From: Coleofasciculaceae cyanobacterium
Lineage (GTDB): Bacteria; Cyanobacteriota; Cyanobacteriia; Cyanobacteriales; Xenococcaceae
DNA length: 64,000 nucleotides
Direction of reading: 5' to 3'
Assembly: GCA_036703275.1 (NCBI GenBank)
Contig: DATNPK010000108.1
Coordinates: 1-64,000, forward strand
In this document: in pieces, positions 17,829-26,545 of the stretch
How positions within the stretch are numbered: the first letter of the stretch is position 1
Layout: every line of letters starts with the position of its first letter
Program-made: the position numbers and the translations under genes
The notes under the pieces: model-generated
Told to the model about the DNA's origin: nothing
Seen by the model: only the letters and a program-made list of their open reading frames with translations
Databases searched by the model: none

Positions 17829-18629
17829 TCATGGCGATCGCAATCTATCAAGCTGTTGTTCGCGATTTCGCTGCGAGATTACCTTCGCAGGTACGCCAAC
17901 TGCAACGGAATAGGGTGGAATATCCTTACTTACTACCGCTCCTGCACCGATGACGCTACCTTGACCGATGGTGACTCCATCGAGAACTTTTACCCCAGTC
18001 CCCAGCCAACAGTCATCCTCAATAACAATTCCTTTGCAGGTAATTCCTTGTTCGACAATTTTAAGTGTGGGGTCAGCAAAGTTATGATTATTGGCGTAAA
18101 TTCCTGAATGGGAGGCAATGAGACAGCTTTGACCGATTTTTATCGAACCAGGGCCAGCTAGACAAGTGTATGGACCAATATAGGTAGATTCGCCGATCTC
18201 AATATATCCGCGATCGAGAGATCTCAGATCGACACCGCGATCGAGGATTACTTGCTTTCTCAGGTAAATTTGACTGTTGTTGCCAAAAGTATTAATTTGT
18301 ACGCCAAATCCTAGGTTGACTCGATCCTCCAAACAGACACTATTGTTTCCTAGCTCAGTTTTACTTGTCCCAGCACTACTAAGATAAGTTCCACGATTGA
18401 TAATGACGCGATCGCCAACTTCTATCTGGTTCGGCTGAACAAGTTCTACTCCTGATTGAATACGTACCGAACTACCCATTTTGGCAAAAAGAGAACGATA
18501 AATCCAATTTCTCAGAACAATACCTGGTGCTCTGGGAATCCATTCTACTAAGGCAGTTAAGATAGATTCTCGACGATAAGACCAAAATGAACTGGACTGT
18601 GTTGCTCGTTTGATAACAGAATTTAACAT
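17829..18629 (-). CDS. Left-handed beta-helix acyltransferase (WcaF-like)
   Basis: 266 residues. Hexapeptide repeats begin near residue 70 and end with VAVGVPAKVISQR. The segment YANNHNFADPT holds the histidine expected for O-acetyl transfer, and EDDCWLGTGVKVLDGVTIGQGSVIGAGAVV is the typical late coil region (read here as two adjacent parts). The order and closing motif are those of maltose/colanic-acid acetyltransferases. It probably acetylates a sugar of the repeat unit using acetyl-CoA. It belongs to a different subgroup from the paralogous pair at 24757 and 28427. Confidence 0.82.
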   Translation of the reverse strand: MLNSVIKRATQSSSFWSYRRESILTALVEWIPRAPGIVLRNWIYRSLFAKMGSSVRIQSGVELVQPNQIEVGDRVIINRGTYLSSAGTSKTELGNNSVCLEDRVNLGFGVQINTFGNNSQIYLRKQVILDRGVDLRSLDRGYIEIGESTYIGPYTCLAGPGSIKIGQSCLIASHSGIYANNHNFADPTLKIVEQGITCKGIVIEDDCWLGTGVKVLDGVTIGQGSVIGAGAVVSKDIPPYSVAVGVPAKVISQRNREQQLDRLRSP

Positions 18630-18636
18630 TCTTTCA

Positions 18637-18681
18637 ACTCATTACTCATTACTCATTACTCATTACTCATTACTCATTACT
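18637..18681. repeat. Heptad tandem repeat ACTCATT, about 6 copies
   Basis: Perfect seven-base units fill the gap between the acyltransferase start and the end of the GT14 gene. The last unit reaches the GT14 stop codon region. It is the same repeat class as at 9886, but with a different unit. Confidence 0.85.
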
Positions 18682-19621
18682 TAAGCGCAGCGTTACCAGT
18701 AGCTTTACTATCGAGCAGTTCGTCCAGCAGATCCAGGATTTTATTGTCTGACTCTGACTCAAATTTTCGGGCAAAATGGGAGTTGCTACTGACGATTTTG
18801 AGATAGTCATCTACGGTTAAACTTTGAGCATAGCCAAAAAGCTCTGAAGGAAAATCTAAATAACGCATACAGTCATTACAAAGATTAAACTGATTGCTAT
18901 TGACTAGCACAGTGGGAATGAGAGATTCTTCAGGAGCCAAGGTTCTTTGATAAAATTTCAATACCTCAGGATGTTCTTCTAGATAATTTCTCAAGAAGTC
19001 TAGACATTTTCTCGATAAGCTGTTCCAGTACCAACCCCCGTAACACCTGAAATTGTCATCAAAGGGGACTGATTTTGCTCCCAGTCCAATTAGAGCAAAA
19101 CGCCACTGTATTTTCAAAAAAGGTATAAAAGGCTCAATTCTAGATATTTTTCTGAGCCACCACTTAGTCCATAGTGGCAGGGATATATACTGGGCAAAAA
19201 AGCGTTTTCGACCTGCTTCTTTTCCCCAAGGTGATTCTTCTCCCAGAATATCCCAGTAATTGATAAAGCCGTCGTATTCGGTCTGAGCCAGAAAAGCTTC
19301 GATCTGAGGAATTGGCTGAATCGGATAGTCTTGACCCGACAGACAAATCAACCAGTCAAAGTCGTAGTTATGCTCATGCAACCAATTAATAGCATCGAGA
19401 TAAATTTCTAAGACAGAGTTGTCACCACGTCTTGCCGATTTCTTTCTTGTAATTAGTTCAATCCCTGAAAATTGTTGGAGGTTGGTTAAGTCTAGCTCGC
19501 AACAGCTAAAGTCATGACTGAGTAACACTAAAGAATTGGCACTGGACTTTTTAATTACTTTAACTAACCGACAAATTTGTTCTGGGTTTTTGTGACTTTG
19601 AATAAAATAGACAACCTTCAT
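18677..19621 (-). CDS. Core-2/I-branching-type glycosyltransferase (GT14)
   Basis: About 314 residues from the ATG at 19621 (MKVVYFIQSHKNPEQ). A frame extension to 19687 would overlap the upstream gene and adds no conserved sequence, so the internal start is preferred. Family motifs are ICLSGQDYPIQP, CYGGWYWNSLSRKCLDF and APEESLIPTVLV, the last holding the conserved acidic pair of Branch-family enzymes. Members transfer N-acetylglucosamine or xylose in beta linkage to make a branch. Here it probably adds a side sugar to the polysaccharide repeat unit. Confidence 0.85.
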   Translation of the reverse strand: MKVVYFIQSHKNPEQICRLVKVIKKSSANSLVLLSHDFSCCELDLTNLQQFSGIELITRKKSARRGDNSVLEIYLDAINWLHEHNYDFDWLICLSGQDYPIQPIPQIEAFLAQTEYDGFINYWDILGEESPWGKEAGRKRFFAQYISLPLWTKWWLRKISRIEPFIPFLKIQWRFALIGLGAKSVPFDDNFRCYGGWYWNSLSRKCLDFLRNYLEEHPEVLKFYQRTLAPEESLIPTVLVNSNQFNLCNDCMRYLDFPSELFGYAQSLTVDDYLKIVSSNSHFARKFESESDNKILDLLDELLDSKATGNAALK

Positions 19622-19643
19622 AGCAAAATATTCGACTCTAAGC

Positions 19644-20513
19644 TTAATTATCTTGAGGGGAGACTTCTTCAAAAGAAGAATTTCCATTTCCTACCCTCAG
19701 CTCATCGGTGTAGAGTAGTCGTTCACCATGACCAGGATCGCCCACGTATACACCAATTTTCCACGCACCCATAGCACTCACTCCAGGACGAAGCAGTGCC
19801 ACCTTTTCATTGACGTAAAGTTTGCCATTTTTCCAAATTTTGACAAATCCTTGACTAGAATCTGAGGAAGGTCGAACATTGAGCACAAAGTCATCCCATT
19901 CATTAATTCTGGCGGGAATACTAAAATTCTTACAGCCAAAAATATATCTTCCTTGACTATCTTGTCCTTGATAAAAAGAAACAGTGTAATCAAATGTGCC
20001 ACCGTCAGGAGAGATAGTCATGTAGCTACCTGGAACTCCTCTTGTTTTTAATGTCCCACCTCGGCTCGATTTGCTGTTACATTCAAAGAGCGTTATTCCC
20101 GCACGCTGATCGCGAAAAGATGCCTGATAGAACATTTGCTGCACGATCGAAAGGTCGGGTTCGCCTTCGACTGGCTTGAGGAAATCATTAGGAAAAAAGT
20201 AGCTCCAGCCAATCCAGTATTCTTGGTTTTCTTTAAGAATGCCATCAGGAATTCCAATCTCGCTGCGCTCATCACAATTCTGGACATGATGCTGCATTGC
20301 CAATCTGCCACCGCGAACGGGAGAAGTGACAAACTTAAACAGACTATTATCTACATAATCTGAGTTTGAGCTACATTGATGGCTTTGGAATTGTCGGTAA
20401 GTATTATCAAAAATCTCGTCATCAAAAGTATTTGTCCAAATGATGTTGGCTAATGAATGTCGAGGTAATAAAACGATGATTGAGAACAGCAGAAGCAATT
20501 TAAGGATATTCAT
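19644..20513 (-). CDS. Heparin-lyase-I-like secreted polysaccharide lyase
   Basis: 289 residues with a clear signal peptide (hydrophobic 4-22, ending HSLA). The mature part has the concanavalin-like lyase fold pattern: GGRLAMQHHVQNCDERSE near 68-85, then IGWSYFFPNDF, INEWDDFVLNVRPS and a C-terminal KIGVYVGDPGHGE strand. That layout fits the polysaccharide lyase family that includes heparin lyase I (PL13-like). It should cleave or bind an acidic, perhaps sulfated, polysaccharide outside the cytoplasm, which fits the four sulfotransferase genes here. Catalytic residues cannot be assigned with certainty. Confidence 0.7.
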   Translation of the reverse strand: MNILKLLLLFSIIVLLPRHSLANIIWTNTFDDEIFDNTYRQFQSHQCSSNSDYVDNSLFKFVTSPVRGGRLAMQHHVQNCDERSEIGIPDGILKENQEYWIGWSYFFPNDFLKPVEGEPDLSIVQQMFYQASFRDQRAGITLFECNSKSSRGGTLKTRGVPGSYMTISPDGGTFDYTVSFYQGQDSQGRYIFGCKNFSIPARINEWDDFVLNVRPSSDSSQGFVKIWKNGKLYVNEKVALLRPGVSAMGAWKIGVYVGDPGHGERLLYTDELRVGNGNSSFEEVSPQDN

Positions 20514-20533
20514 GATGGCATCAAGATTTATCT

Positions 20534-21610
20534 TCAGGCGATCGCTGGTTCTTTGGTTGCTTCTGGTATGCTGACGACTGGGGATTGTCCCTTCCAGAAG
20601 AAGTCGCGATCGATTTGCCCAGTTTTAATCAAATATTCCAGTTGCTTGAGACGGGTAAATCCTCGGAAACTGAAAGTCTCTGCCGACATATCAATTCGAT
20701 TAAACAAATCGTAAAACTGTTGCGCTCCCCTTTGAGCATTCCAATCACACTTGAATCCAGGCAGAGTTTGATTTATCTTCTCAAAAGAAACACGATAGCT
20801 GCGATTATCACCATCGCTTTGCCCAAAACTTAGCTCGCATCCTTTAAATACTCCTGCAATTGTCTGGGCAATTTCTTTTACCTGATAGTTATGAGCCGTA
20901 TCACCGACATTAAAAACTTGCTGATGAACAATCTCTCTTGGAGCTTCCAGGCTACACAATATAGCTTTGCAGATATCTAAAGCATGAACTAGAGGTCGCC
21001 AAGGAGTTCCATCACTGGTCATCTTAATTTCATTAGTCGTCCAGGCTAATCCTGCCAAATTATTTAAGACAATATCAAACCGCATTCGGGGAGAAGCTCC
21101 ATAGGCAGTGGCATTACGGAGAAAGGTCGGCGAAAAGCGATCGCTAGCCATTGGTTTTACATCCCGCTCGACTAGAGTTTTACACTTGGCGTAGTCAGTC
21201 TGAGGATTGACGGCAGATTCTTCAGTGACATAATCTTCTGTCGCTACTCCATAAACACTACAGGAAGACATATAAACAAACCTTTCCACTCCCGCAGCTT
21301 TGGCTAATTTTGCCAAACGTACTGAACCTTGATGATTAATTTCATAGGTAATATTTGGTGCAAGTTGACCCGTAGGATCGTTAGATAGTTCTGCCATATG
21401 AACCACAGCCTCAATCCCCTCAAGGTCTTCTGCGGTGATATGGCGGATATCTTTATTGAGAGTTCTAGGAGTTAACTCAGTCGCATTGTAAAGCCAACCG
21501 ACTTTATAAAAACCAGTATCTACGCCAAGTACTTCATGTCCATGCTGCATTAAAAGTGGTGCTAATAAAGAACCAAGATAGCCTTCTGTTCCAGTAACTA
21601 ATATTTTCAT
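20534..21610 (-). CDS. NAD-dependent epimerase/dehydratase (extended SDR)
   Basis: About 358 residues from MKILVTGTEGYLG; four extra codons upstream (to 21622) are possible. TGTEGYLG is the Rossmann loop, MSSCSVYG supplies the catalytic serine and TDYAKCK the YxxxK pair. A C-terminal substrate domain continues to the end. Such SDRs often sit with glucose-1-phosphate cytidylyltransferase in polysaccharide loci, as here (rfbF at 22979). It probably dehydrates, epimerises or reduces a CDP-sugar; which one cannot be told. Confidence 0.82.
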   Translation of the reverse strand: MKILVTGTEGYLGSLLAPLLMQHGHEVLGVDTGFYKVGWLYNATELTPRTLNKDIRHITAEDLEGIEAVVHMAELSNDPTGQLAPNITYEINHQGSVRLAKLAKAAGVERFVYMSSCSVYGVATEDYVTEESAVNPQTDYAKCKTLVERDVKPMASDRFSPTFLRNATAYGASPRMRFDIVLNNLAGLAWTTNEIKMTSDGTPWRPLVHALDICKAILCSLEAPREIVHQQVFNVGDTAHNYQVKEIAQTIAGVFKGCELSFGQSDGDNRSYRVSFEKINQTLPGFKCDWNAQRGAQQFYDLFNRIDMSAETFSFRGFTRLKQLEYLIKTGQIDRDFFWKGQSPVVSIPEATKEPAIA

Positions 21611-21713
21611 GATTGATGACAAATAATAAATTGTTAGTGATTGTAATTAACCTAAATACTCAAACGATGAGTATATTTTTGAATGTTGTACAGGTGGCAG
21701 AATATTTAACTTT

Positions 21714-22946
21714 CTACTTCCTACTTCCTACTTTCTGAGTTGGTGATACCTCGATCTGAGATTGCTCGACAATTTGTTCGACTATAGCTTTACCAATTTC
21801 GATCGAAGATGTGGCTGCTGGAGAAGGTGCATTGCAGACATGAACTGAGTTTTTGTTGAAGACGATCGAGAAATCGTCTACTAGTTTGCCATTATTCTTT
21901 AATGCCTGAGCGCGAACTCCCGCATGGGTAGGCACGAGATCTTCGGCTTGAACTGCGGGAATTAATCTTTGCAAACTGCGGACAAATGCCTCTTTGCTAA
22001 AGGAACGAATGATTTCTTGGATTCCATCATCGCTGTGTTTGGCAGCTAGTCGCCAAAAGCCTGGGTAGGTCATTACTTCCATAAAGTCCCGCAGATTGAA
22101 ATCTGTTTTTTGATAGCCTTCACGTTTGAAGCTCAACACAGCATTAGGCCCTGCATGAACGCTGCCGTCAATCATCTTAGTAAAGTGAACGCCCAAAAAA
22201 GGAAAATCGGGATTAGGTACTGGGTAAATTAAGGTTTTAACCAGGTCGCGTTTTTCTGGGATGAGTTCGTAATATTCCCCGCGAAAAGGCACAATTTTAG
22301 CTTCAGGTTTGGCTTTACCTAACTTAGCAATGCGATCGCTATGCAGTCCAGCACAATTGACCGTGAATCGTGTTTCAAACTTACCTTGAGTTGTTTCTAA
22401 TACCTGAGCGTTACTGGTATTGATGATTTTGACAACCTTAGTATTGAGATAAAGTTCTCCACCCTGAAGTCGAATTAAGTCGACATACTTTTGACACACT
22501 TGTTGATAATTAACAATACCCGTACTGGGTACGTGCAAACCTGCCAAACAACGCACGTGAGGCTCGATTTCGTTAACCTCTGACCCACTAATCTGACGCA
22601 CCTTTAATCCATTTTGTAGACCTCTCTGATAAATATGTTCTAGCTGGGGCAACTCAGATTCTTCTACGGCAACTATAACTTTGCCACAGACATCGTAATC
22701 GATGTTGTGCTGCTGACAAAATTCCACCATTGAGCGATTTCCTGCACGGCAAAATCGAGCCTTAAAACCACCAGGCTTATAGTAAATCCCCGAATGAATT
22801 ACCCCACTATTGTGTCCAGTTTGGTGAAATGCCCACTGAGATTCTTTCTCTAAAACGGCAATTTTGGCTTCTGGATAGGTTTTACCCAGAGTCATGGCAG
22901 TAGAAAGACCAACGATCCCACCACCAATAATCGTAAAATCGTACAT
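21714..22946 (-). CDS. lhgO: L-2-hydroxyglutarate oxidase family FAD enzyme
   Basis: 410 residues. It begins with an FAD-binding Rossmann motif, IIGGGIVGLSTAMTLGK, at 5-21. Further LhgO-type motifs are HQTGHNSGVIHSGIYYKPG and FPFLGVHFTKMIDGSVHAG. Biochemically LhgO oxidises L-2-hydroxyglutarate to 2-oxoglutarate. Its position between rfbF and an SDR gene recurs in polysaccharide loci of many bacteria, so it may act on another hydroxy acid or sugar acid. It could also serve to repair by-products of transamination. The protein is complete. Confidence 0.85.
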   Translation of the reverse strand: MYDFTIIGGGIVGLSTAMTLGKTYPEAKIAVLEKESQWAFHQTGHNSGVIHSGIYYKPGGFKARFCRAGNRSMVEFCQQHNIDYDVCGKVIVAVEESELPQLEHIYQRGLQNGLKVRQISGSEVNEIEPHVRCLAGLHVPSTGIVNYQQVCQKYVDLIRLQGGELYLNTKVVKIINTSNAQVLETTQGKFETRFTVNCAGLHSDRIAKLGKAKPEAKIVPFRGEYYELIPEKRDLVKTLIYPVPNPDFPFLGVHFTKMIDGSVHAGPNAVLSFKREGYQKTDFNLRDFMEVMTYPGFWRLAAKHSDDGIQEIIRSFSKEAFVRSLQRLIPAVQAEDLVPTHAGVRAQALKNNGKLVDDFSIVFNKNSVHVCNAPSPAATSSIEIGKAIVEQIVEQSQIEVSPTQKVGSRK

Positions 22947-22978
22947 AATTTATTTGTTGTTTAATTCGACCGATCTAT

Positions 22979-23749
22979 TTACCAAACCTTCCAAGGTGCT
23001 TTGTCTTTTTGCCAAAGACTTTCCAAGTAACGTTTGTCGCGTAAAGTATCCATGGGCTGCCAGAATCCCTGATGTTTGTAGGCTGATAGTTGTTCTAAAT
23101 GAGCTAATTTTTTCAAGGGTTCTTGTTCCCAAACCGTTGAATCATCAGCAATAAAATTAATTACTTCTGGTTCGAGGACAAAATAACCTCCATTAATCCA
23201 CGCACCATCTCCTTCAGGTTTTTCCTGAAAGCTAGTAATTTTCGTTTGTTCTTGCCCCAAGCAAATTGCCCCAAAGCGTCCTGGTGGCTGAGTTGCGGTT
23301 AAGGTTGCCAAGCTCTCTTGTTCTTTATGAAAAGCAATTAGTTTTTTGATATTTACATCAGCTACCCCATCGCCATAGGTAAAGCAGAAGGTTTCATTAA
23401 TATGCTCGCCGACTCTTTTAAGTCTGCCACCAGTCATGGTTGATTCTCCCGTATCTATCAGGGTGACTCGCCAAGGTTCGGCGTTACCCTGATGAACATT
23501 CATCTGATTAAACCGCATATCAAAGGTGACATCAGACCTGTGTAAAAAATAATTGGCAAAATATTCTTTAATGATGTAGCCTTTATAGCCACAGCAAATG
23601 ATGAAATCATTAATTCCGTGGGCAGAATAGGTTTTCATAATGTGCCACAGAATTGGCATACCACCAATTTCTACCATCGGCTTAGGTCGAATGCTGGTTT
23701 CTTCACTCAAACGAGTTCCTAATCCACCAGCTAATATTACCGCTTTCAT
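22979..23749 (-). CDS. rfbF: Glucose-1-phosphate cytidylyltransferase
   Basis: 256 residues, the usual length. The nucleotidyltransferase signature [15 protein letters not shown] (3-17) and [10 protein letters not shown] are at the N-terminus. [10 protein letters not shown] holds the metal-binding aspartates, and [18 protein letters not shown] is the characteristic C-terminal segment. It makes CDP-glucose, the entry compound for CDP-linked deoxysugars. No clear CDP-glucose 4,6-dehydratase (RfbG) is nearby, so the SDR at 20534 must take that step or the gene lies elsewhere. Confidence 0.95.
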   Translation of the reverse strand: MKAVILAGGLGTRLSEETSIRPKPMVEIGGMPILWHIMKTYSAHGINDFIICCGYKGYIIKEYFANYFLHRSDVTFDMRFNQMNVHQGNAEPWRVTLIDTGESTMTGGRLKRVGEHINETFCFTYGDGVADVNIKKLIAFHKEQESLATLTATQPPGRFGAICLGQEQTKITSFQEKPEGDGAWINGGYFVLEPEVINFIADDSTVWEQEPLKKLAHLEQLSAYKHQGFWQPMDTLRDKRYLESLWQKDKAPWKVW

Positions 23750-23766
23750 TAGTTAAACTCCTAAAA

Positions 23767-24729
23767 TTAGCTTTTATTTACTTCAACGGAGGCAAGCTGT
23801 TTCGGCGGTTTTAGACTGCCTATTGAGAACAGCTTAATAATGGGCCACGCAGCAGCCTTAAGCAAATCTTTGGTTAACCAGACGCTGTTCCAAGTCAGCC
23901 ATTGGAGCATCTGGAGATAGCATTGGACTCGCTCTTGCCAGTTTAAAGGTGCGATGTGAATTGCCTGGATGTATTCTCTTAACCACTTCCATCTGGTTAA
24001 GTGCAGCTTGCCTTTTTTGCTGGGGTCATACCAGGCAATGCGATCGCGGAAAGCATTGTGCGCTCTGACCGAGGCTTGGGCATGATCTCTTTTCCAAAAT
24101 AAATAGCTGGGAACTTCATAAAACTTGCCATAAAGAGCCAGTTTTCCAAGTAAAATTAAATCAGAAGAGGGATAGCTTCCCAAAGGTAATAATTGTGTCA
24201 GTATATCTCTGCGTATCAAGCCGTGAAAGGGATGACATTGATGTCCATAACGGACTAGGTGATGATAAGTTTTAAATCGCTGGCTAGCTTGGTCAGATTG
24301 TAGATGAAATCGATCTTCATATTTTTCAATTTCTGACTCATGTTCATCGATAATCAAAGTTTTGGGATAAGCTAGAACAGTTTTAGGATCTTGTTCTAAA
24401 ATATCGATACATCGCTGGAGAAATTCCACGGCGCAAAGATCGTCGTGACAAGCCCATTTAAAATATTTACCTCTAGCCAACTCAGTAACGCGGTCGAAAT
24501 TCCATCCTGCACCAAAATTTTGTTGATTGCGAAAATAGCGAATACGTCGATCTGCGTTGGCATAGGTGCGGCAAATGTCTTCTGTTCTGTCCGTTGAGCC
24601 ATTATCAGAAATAATCAGCTCAAAATCTGTAAAGGTTTGTGCCAGGATAGAATTTAAAGCATTTTCTAAAAAACGCTCGCCATTGTAAACCGGCATACCA
24701 ATACTAACCAAGGGTTGATTTTGGTTCAT
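23767..24729 (-). CDS. Glycosyltransferase family 2
   Basis: 320 residues, GT-A fold. LVSIGMPVYNGERFLENAL opens the nucleotide-binding domain, ISDNGSTDRTEDICRTYA follows, and WACHDDL carries the metal-binding DXD-like motif. The C-terminal third has amphipathic segments and ends soon after two hydrophobic stretches, suggesting membrane association. It should add one sugar to the lipid-linked repeat unit. Donor and linkage cannot be read from sequence. Confidence 0.9.
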   Translation of the reverse strand: MNQNQPLVSIGMPVYNGERFLENALNSILAQTFTDFELIISDNGSTDRTEDICRTYANADRRIRYFRNQQNFGAGWNFDRVTELARGKYFKWACHDDLCAVEFLQRCIDILEQDPKTVLAYPKTLIIDEHESEIEKYEDRFHLQSDQASQRFKTYHHLVRYGHQCHPFHGLIRRDILTQLLPLGSYPSSDLILLGKLALYGKFYEVPSYLFWKRDHAQASVRAHNAFRDRIAWYDPSKKGKLHLTRWKWLREYIQAIHIAPLNWQERVQCYLQMLQWLTWNSVWLTKDLLKAAAWPIIKLFSIGSLKPPKQLASVEVNKS

Positions 24730-24756
24730 GGTTTTTAATAGTATTGCTAAAAATGT

Positions 24757-25491
24757 TTAGCTACGCATTTTGATAACGCGAGCAGGTATGCCTACTGCGA
24801 TCGCATTGGGAGGTATATCTTGAGTTACGACCGAACCTGCCCCAATTACTGCCCCCCGACCAACACATACCCCATCGAGAACAATTGTCCTATAACCCAA
24901 CCAAACATCATCCTCGATGGTGATGCCTCCTTTAGTAGTTAATGGCTGTTCTTTAATCAGTCGATCTGCTGCAATACCATGAGCGTAGGAATAAAAAGCG
25001 CATTCGGGAGCAACCTGTACTTTACAACCAATCTTGATCGGTGCTTTATAACCAGAAAATTGGCAACGAGGTTGAATATGGGTATCGCTACCAATAACTA
25101 CCGTGCCAGTATCTCCAGTTTGAATATAAGTATCGCCATACAGATGTACGCGATCGCCTAAAATAACTTCACCGCCATCGCGGTCTCGGTAAATTGTGAC
25201 GCGATCGCCAATAAAAACATTTGCCCCTAGTTGCAGCAACTGATGATAAATTGTTGCCCCAGGCGCAATATAACCCTGGGGATGATAACGAGCCAGACAA
25301 CGACGGGCATAGTATGGTGGAGCTAGCCAGGTAGCGATCGCCGTACTAATTTTTCCTAGATAACCTAATCCAGCCCCGCGCATCCAAAACCACATCCAGC
25401 CAGTGACAAACAGACCTCCTAGCCCTGAAACTTGCAATTTGGCTTTTAGTTGTCTCCAGGTAGTTGGAGAATTTTTAGGTAGGCTAATCAT
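24757..25491 (-). CDS. Left-handed beta-helix acyltransferase, paralogue 1
   Basis: About 244 residues from the ATG at 25491 ([12 protein letters not shown]). An extension to 25539 would intrude far into the upstream gene, whereas this start gives an eight-base overlap with its stop. A hydrophobic N-terminal segment ([19 protein letters not shown]) is followed by hexapeptide coils and the closing [13 protein letters not shown] histidine is kept in FYSYAHGI, the place of the usual catalytic residue. It is closely paralogous to the gene at 28427; the two flank the PssE, PssD and ABC exporter genes. Confidence 0.82.
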   Translation of the reverse strand: MISLPKNSPTTWRQLKAKLQVSGLGGLFVTGWMWFWMRGAGLGYLGKISTAIATWLAPPYYARRCLARYHPQGYIAPGATIYHQLLQLGANVFIGDRVTIYRDRDGGEVILGDRVHLYGDTYIQTGDTGTVVIGSDTHIQPRCQFSGYKAPIKIGCKVQVAPECAFYSYAHGIAADRLIKEQPLTTKGGITIEDDVWLGYRTIVLDGVCVGRGAVIGAGSVVTQDIPPNAIAVGIPARVIKMRS

Positions 25492-26023
25492 AATACAGTC
25501 CTGAGCTAGAGTTAATCGTGGGAAGCACTTGATCACCAATAAGGGAAGCTTGATACAATTCGCGAAAATACGTCCCTAGAGAAGGTGCATTAAATAGTTC
25601 TTCTTTTAAGGGCTGTGGTGGATGTTTGATGTAGTCAACTAAAGAAGCAAATTTAGTACAGTAGCTAATACCAAACGTTTCTACTGCCTGGGCAAATAAC
25701 AGTTGATGATCGTCTATATGCTCGCCATAACGCTTTAGCCGAGGTAGCAAAACAAAAGACGCTCCCATTTTTGCCAGCATTCTAGTAGAACCCTGCCCCG
25801 CATGAGCGATTACTAAAGACGCTTGCTGGATGGACTCCTGCATTTCGGTTTTAGTCAGAGAAGGAACAGAAGTTAACAGAGGATGATGAAGCCTGTCAAC
25901 TGAAGTTGCTCCATGTTGAAATAAAACAGGTTCGGTAATAATTTCTCTTTCTAATAAAAGATTCAACCAATCAACGGCGCGATCGAAAGGAAAAATAATC
26001 GTTCCTAAAGTAAAGACAATCAT
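25484..26023 (-). CDS. PssE/Alg13-like glycosyltransferase subunit
   Basis: 179 residues matching the C-terminal domain of family GT28. The start [19 protein letters not shown] and the nucleotide-sugar-binding segment [25 protein letters not shown] (about 91-115, read as two neighbouring parts) are characteristic. [11 protein letters not shown] follows. It should be the catalytic, donor-binding half of a two-subunit transferase whose membrane half is encoded just upstream at 26056. Such pairs add the second sugar of many capsular repeat units, for example PssD/PssE and Cps14F/14G. Confidence 0.88.
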   Translation of the reverse strand: MIVFTLGTIIFPFDRAVDWLNLLLEREIITEPVLFQHGATSVDRLHHPLLTSVPSLTKTEMQESIQQASLVIAHAGQGSTRMLAKMGASFVLLPRLKRYGEHIDDHQLLFAQAVETFGISYCTKFASLVDYIKHPPQPLKEELFNAPSLGTYFRELYQASLIGDQVLPTINSSSGLYYD

Positions 26024-26055
26024 AATAAATTAAACGAATGATTTTGTTGTTCATA

Positions 26056-26505
26056 TTAGGCAACCACTCCTCTATATTTGGCTTTTGGATGGCGTTCTAA
26101 AGATTCTGGCCATTGGACATAGAATTCATCAGCAACATAGTAGACAAGTTTGCCACTAAGACTAAGAGCTTTAGAGCGGGTAATGCTTTCGATAAAAACT
26201 GTTTTGATGCCAAAAAGTTTACTGGCGTAGATAAACGGTACGGACAAACTCGCTCCAGTAGAAATTACTAAATCTGGTTTGCTTTGGTAGATAATAAACA
26301 TGGCGTGGAAAAAATTAACGATAGCTCTACCTAACATTCTGGCTTCCTGCATAATTACCCAGTGGACAATTTCTTGACGGCGCAGCCGTTCGGTATCGAA
26401 TTTTGGGTAAGTAACCCATTCTCGATAATGTGCCGTCCAAAATTCTTTTAAACCCAGCATGGTTGCAAAATGTCCCCCTGGGTTACACACAAGTAGTAGT
26501 CGCAT
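26056..26505 (-). CDS. PssD/Alg14-like membrane subunit
   Basis: 149 residues. The N-terminus LLLVCNPGGHFATMLGL, the segment KPDLVISTGASLSVPFIYASKL and the ending DEFYVQWPESLERHPKAKYRG are those of Alg14/PssD proteins. They anchor the catalytic partner to the membrane and bind the acceptor. The partner gene (PssE type) starts 33 bases downstream. Length and gene order agree with a complete, working pair. Confidence 0.88.
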   Translation of the reverse strand: MRLLLVCNPGGHFATMLGLKEFWTAHYREWVTYPKFDTERLRRQEIVHWVIMQEARMLGRAIVNFFHAMFIIYQSKPDLVISTGASLSVPFIYASKLFGIKTVFIESITRSKALSLSGKLVYYVADEFYVQWPESLERHPKAKYRGVVA

Positions 26506-26545
26506 AATTTTAACTCCTGGATATATAAATAAGTAGCAAAAGCTT

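Noticed and set aside
19622-19687. 22-codon N-terminal extension of the GT14 protein
   Set aside because: It would overlap the end of the lyase-like gene and adds a sequence without family resemblance; the internal ATG at 19621 fits the family start.
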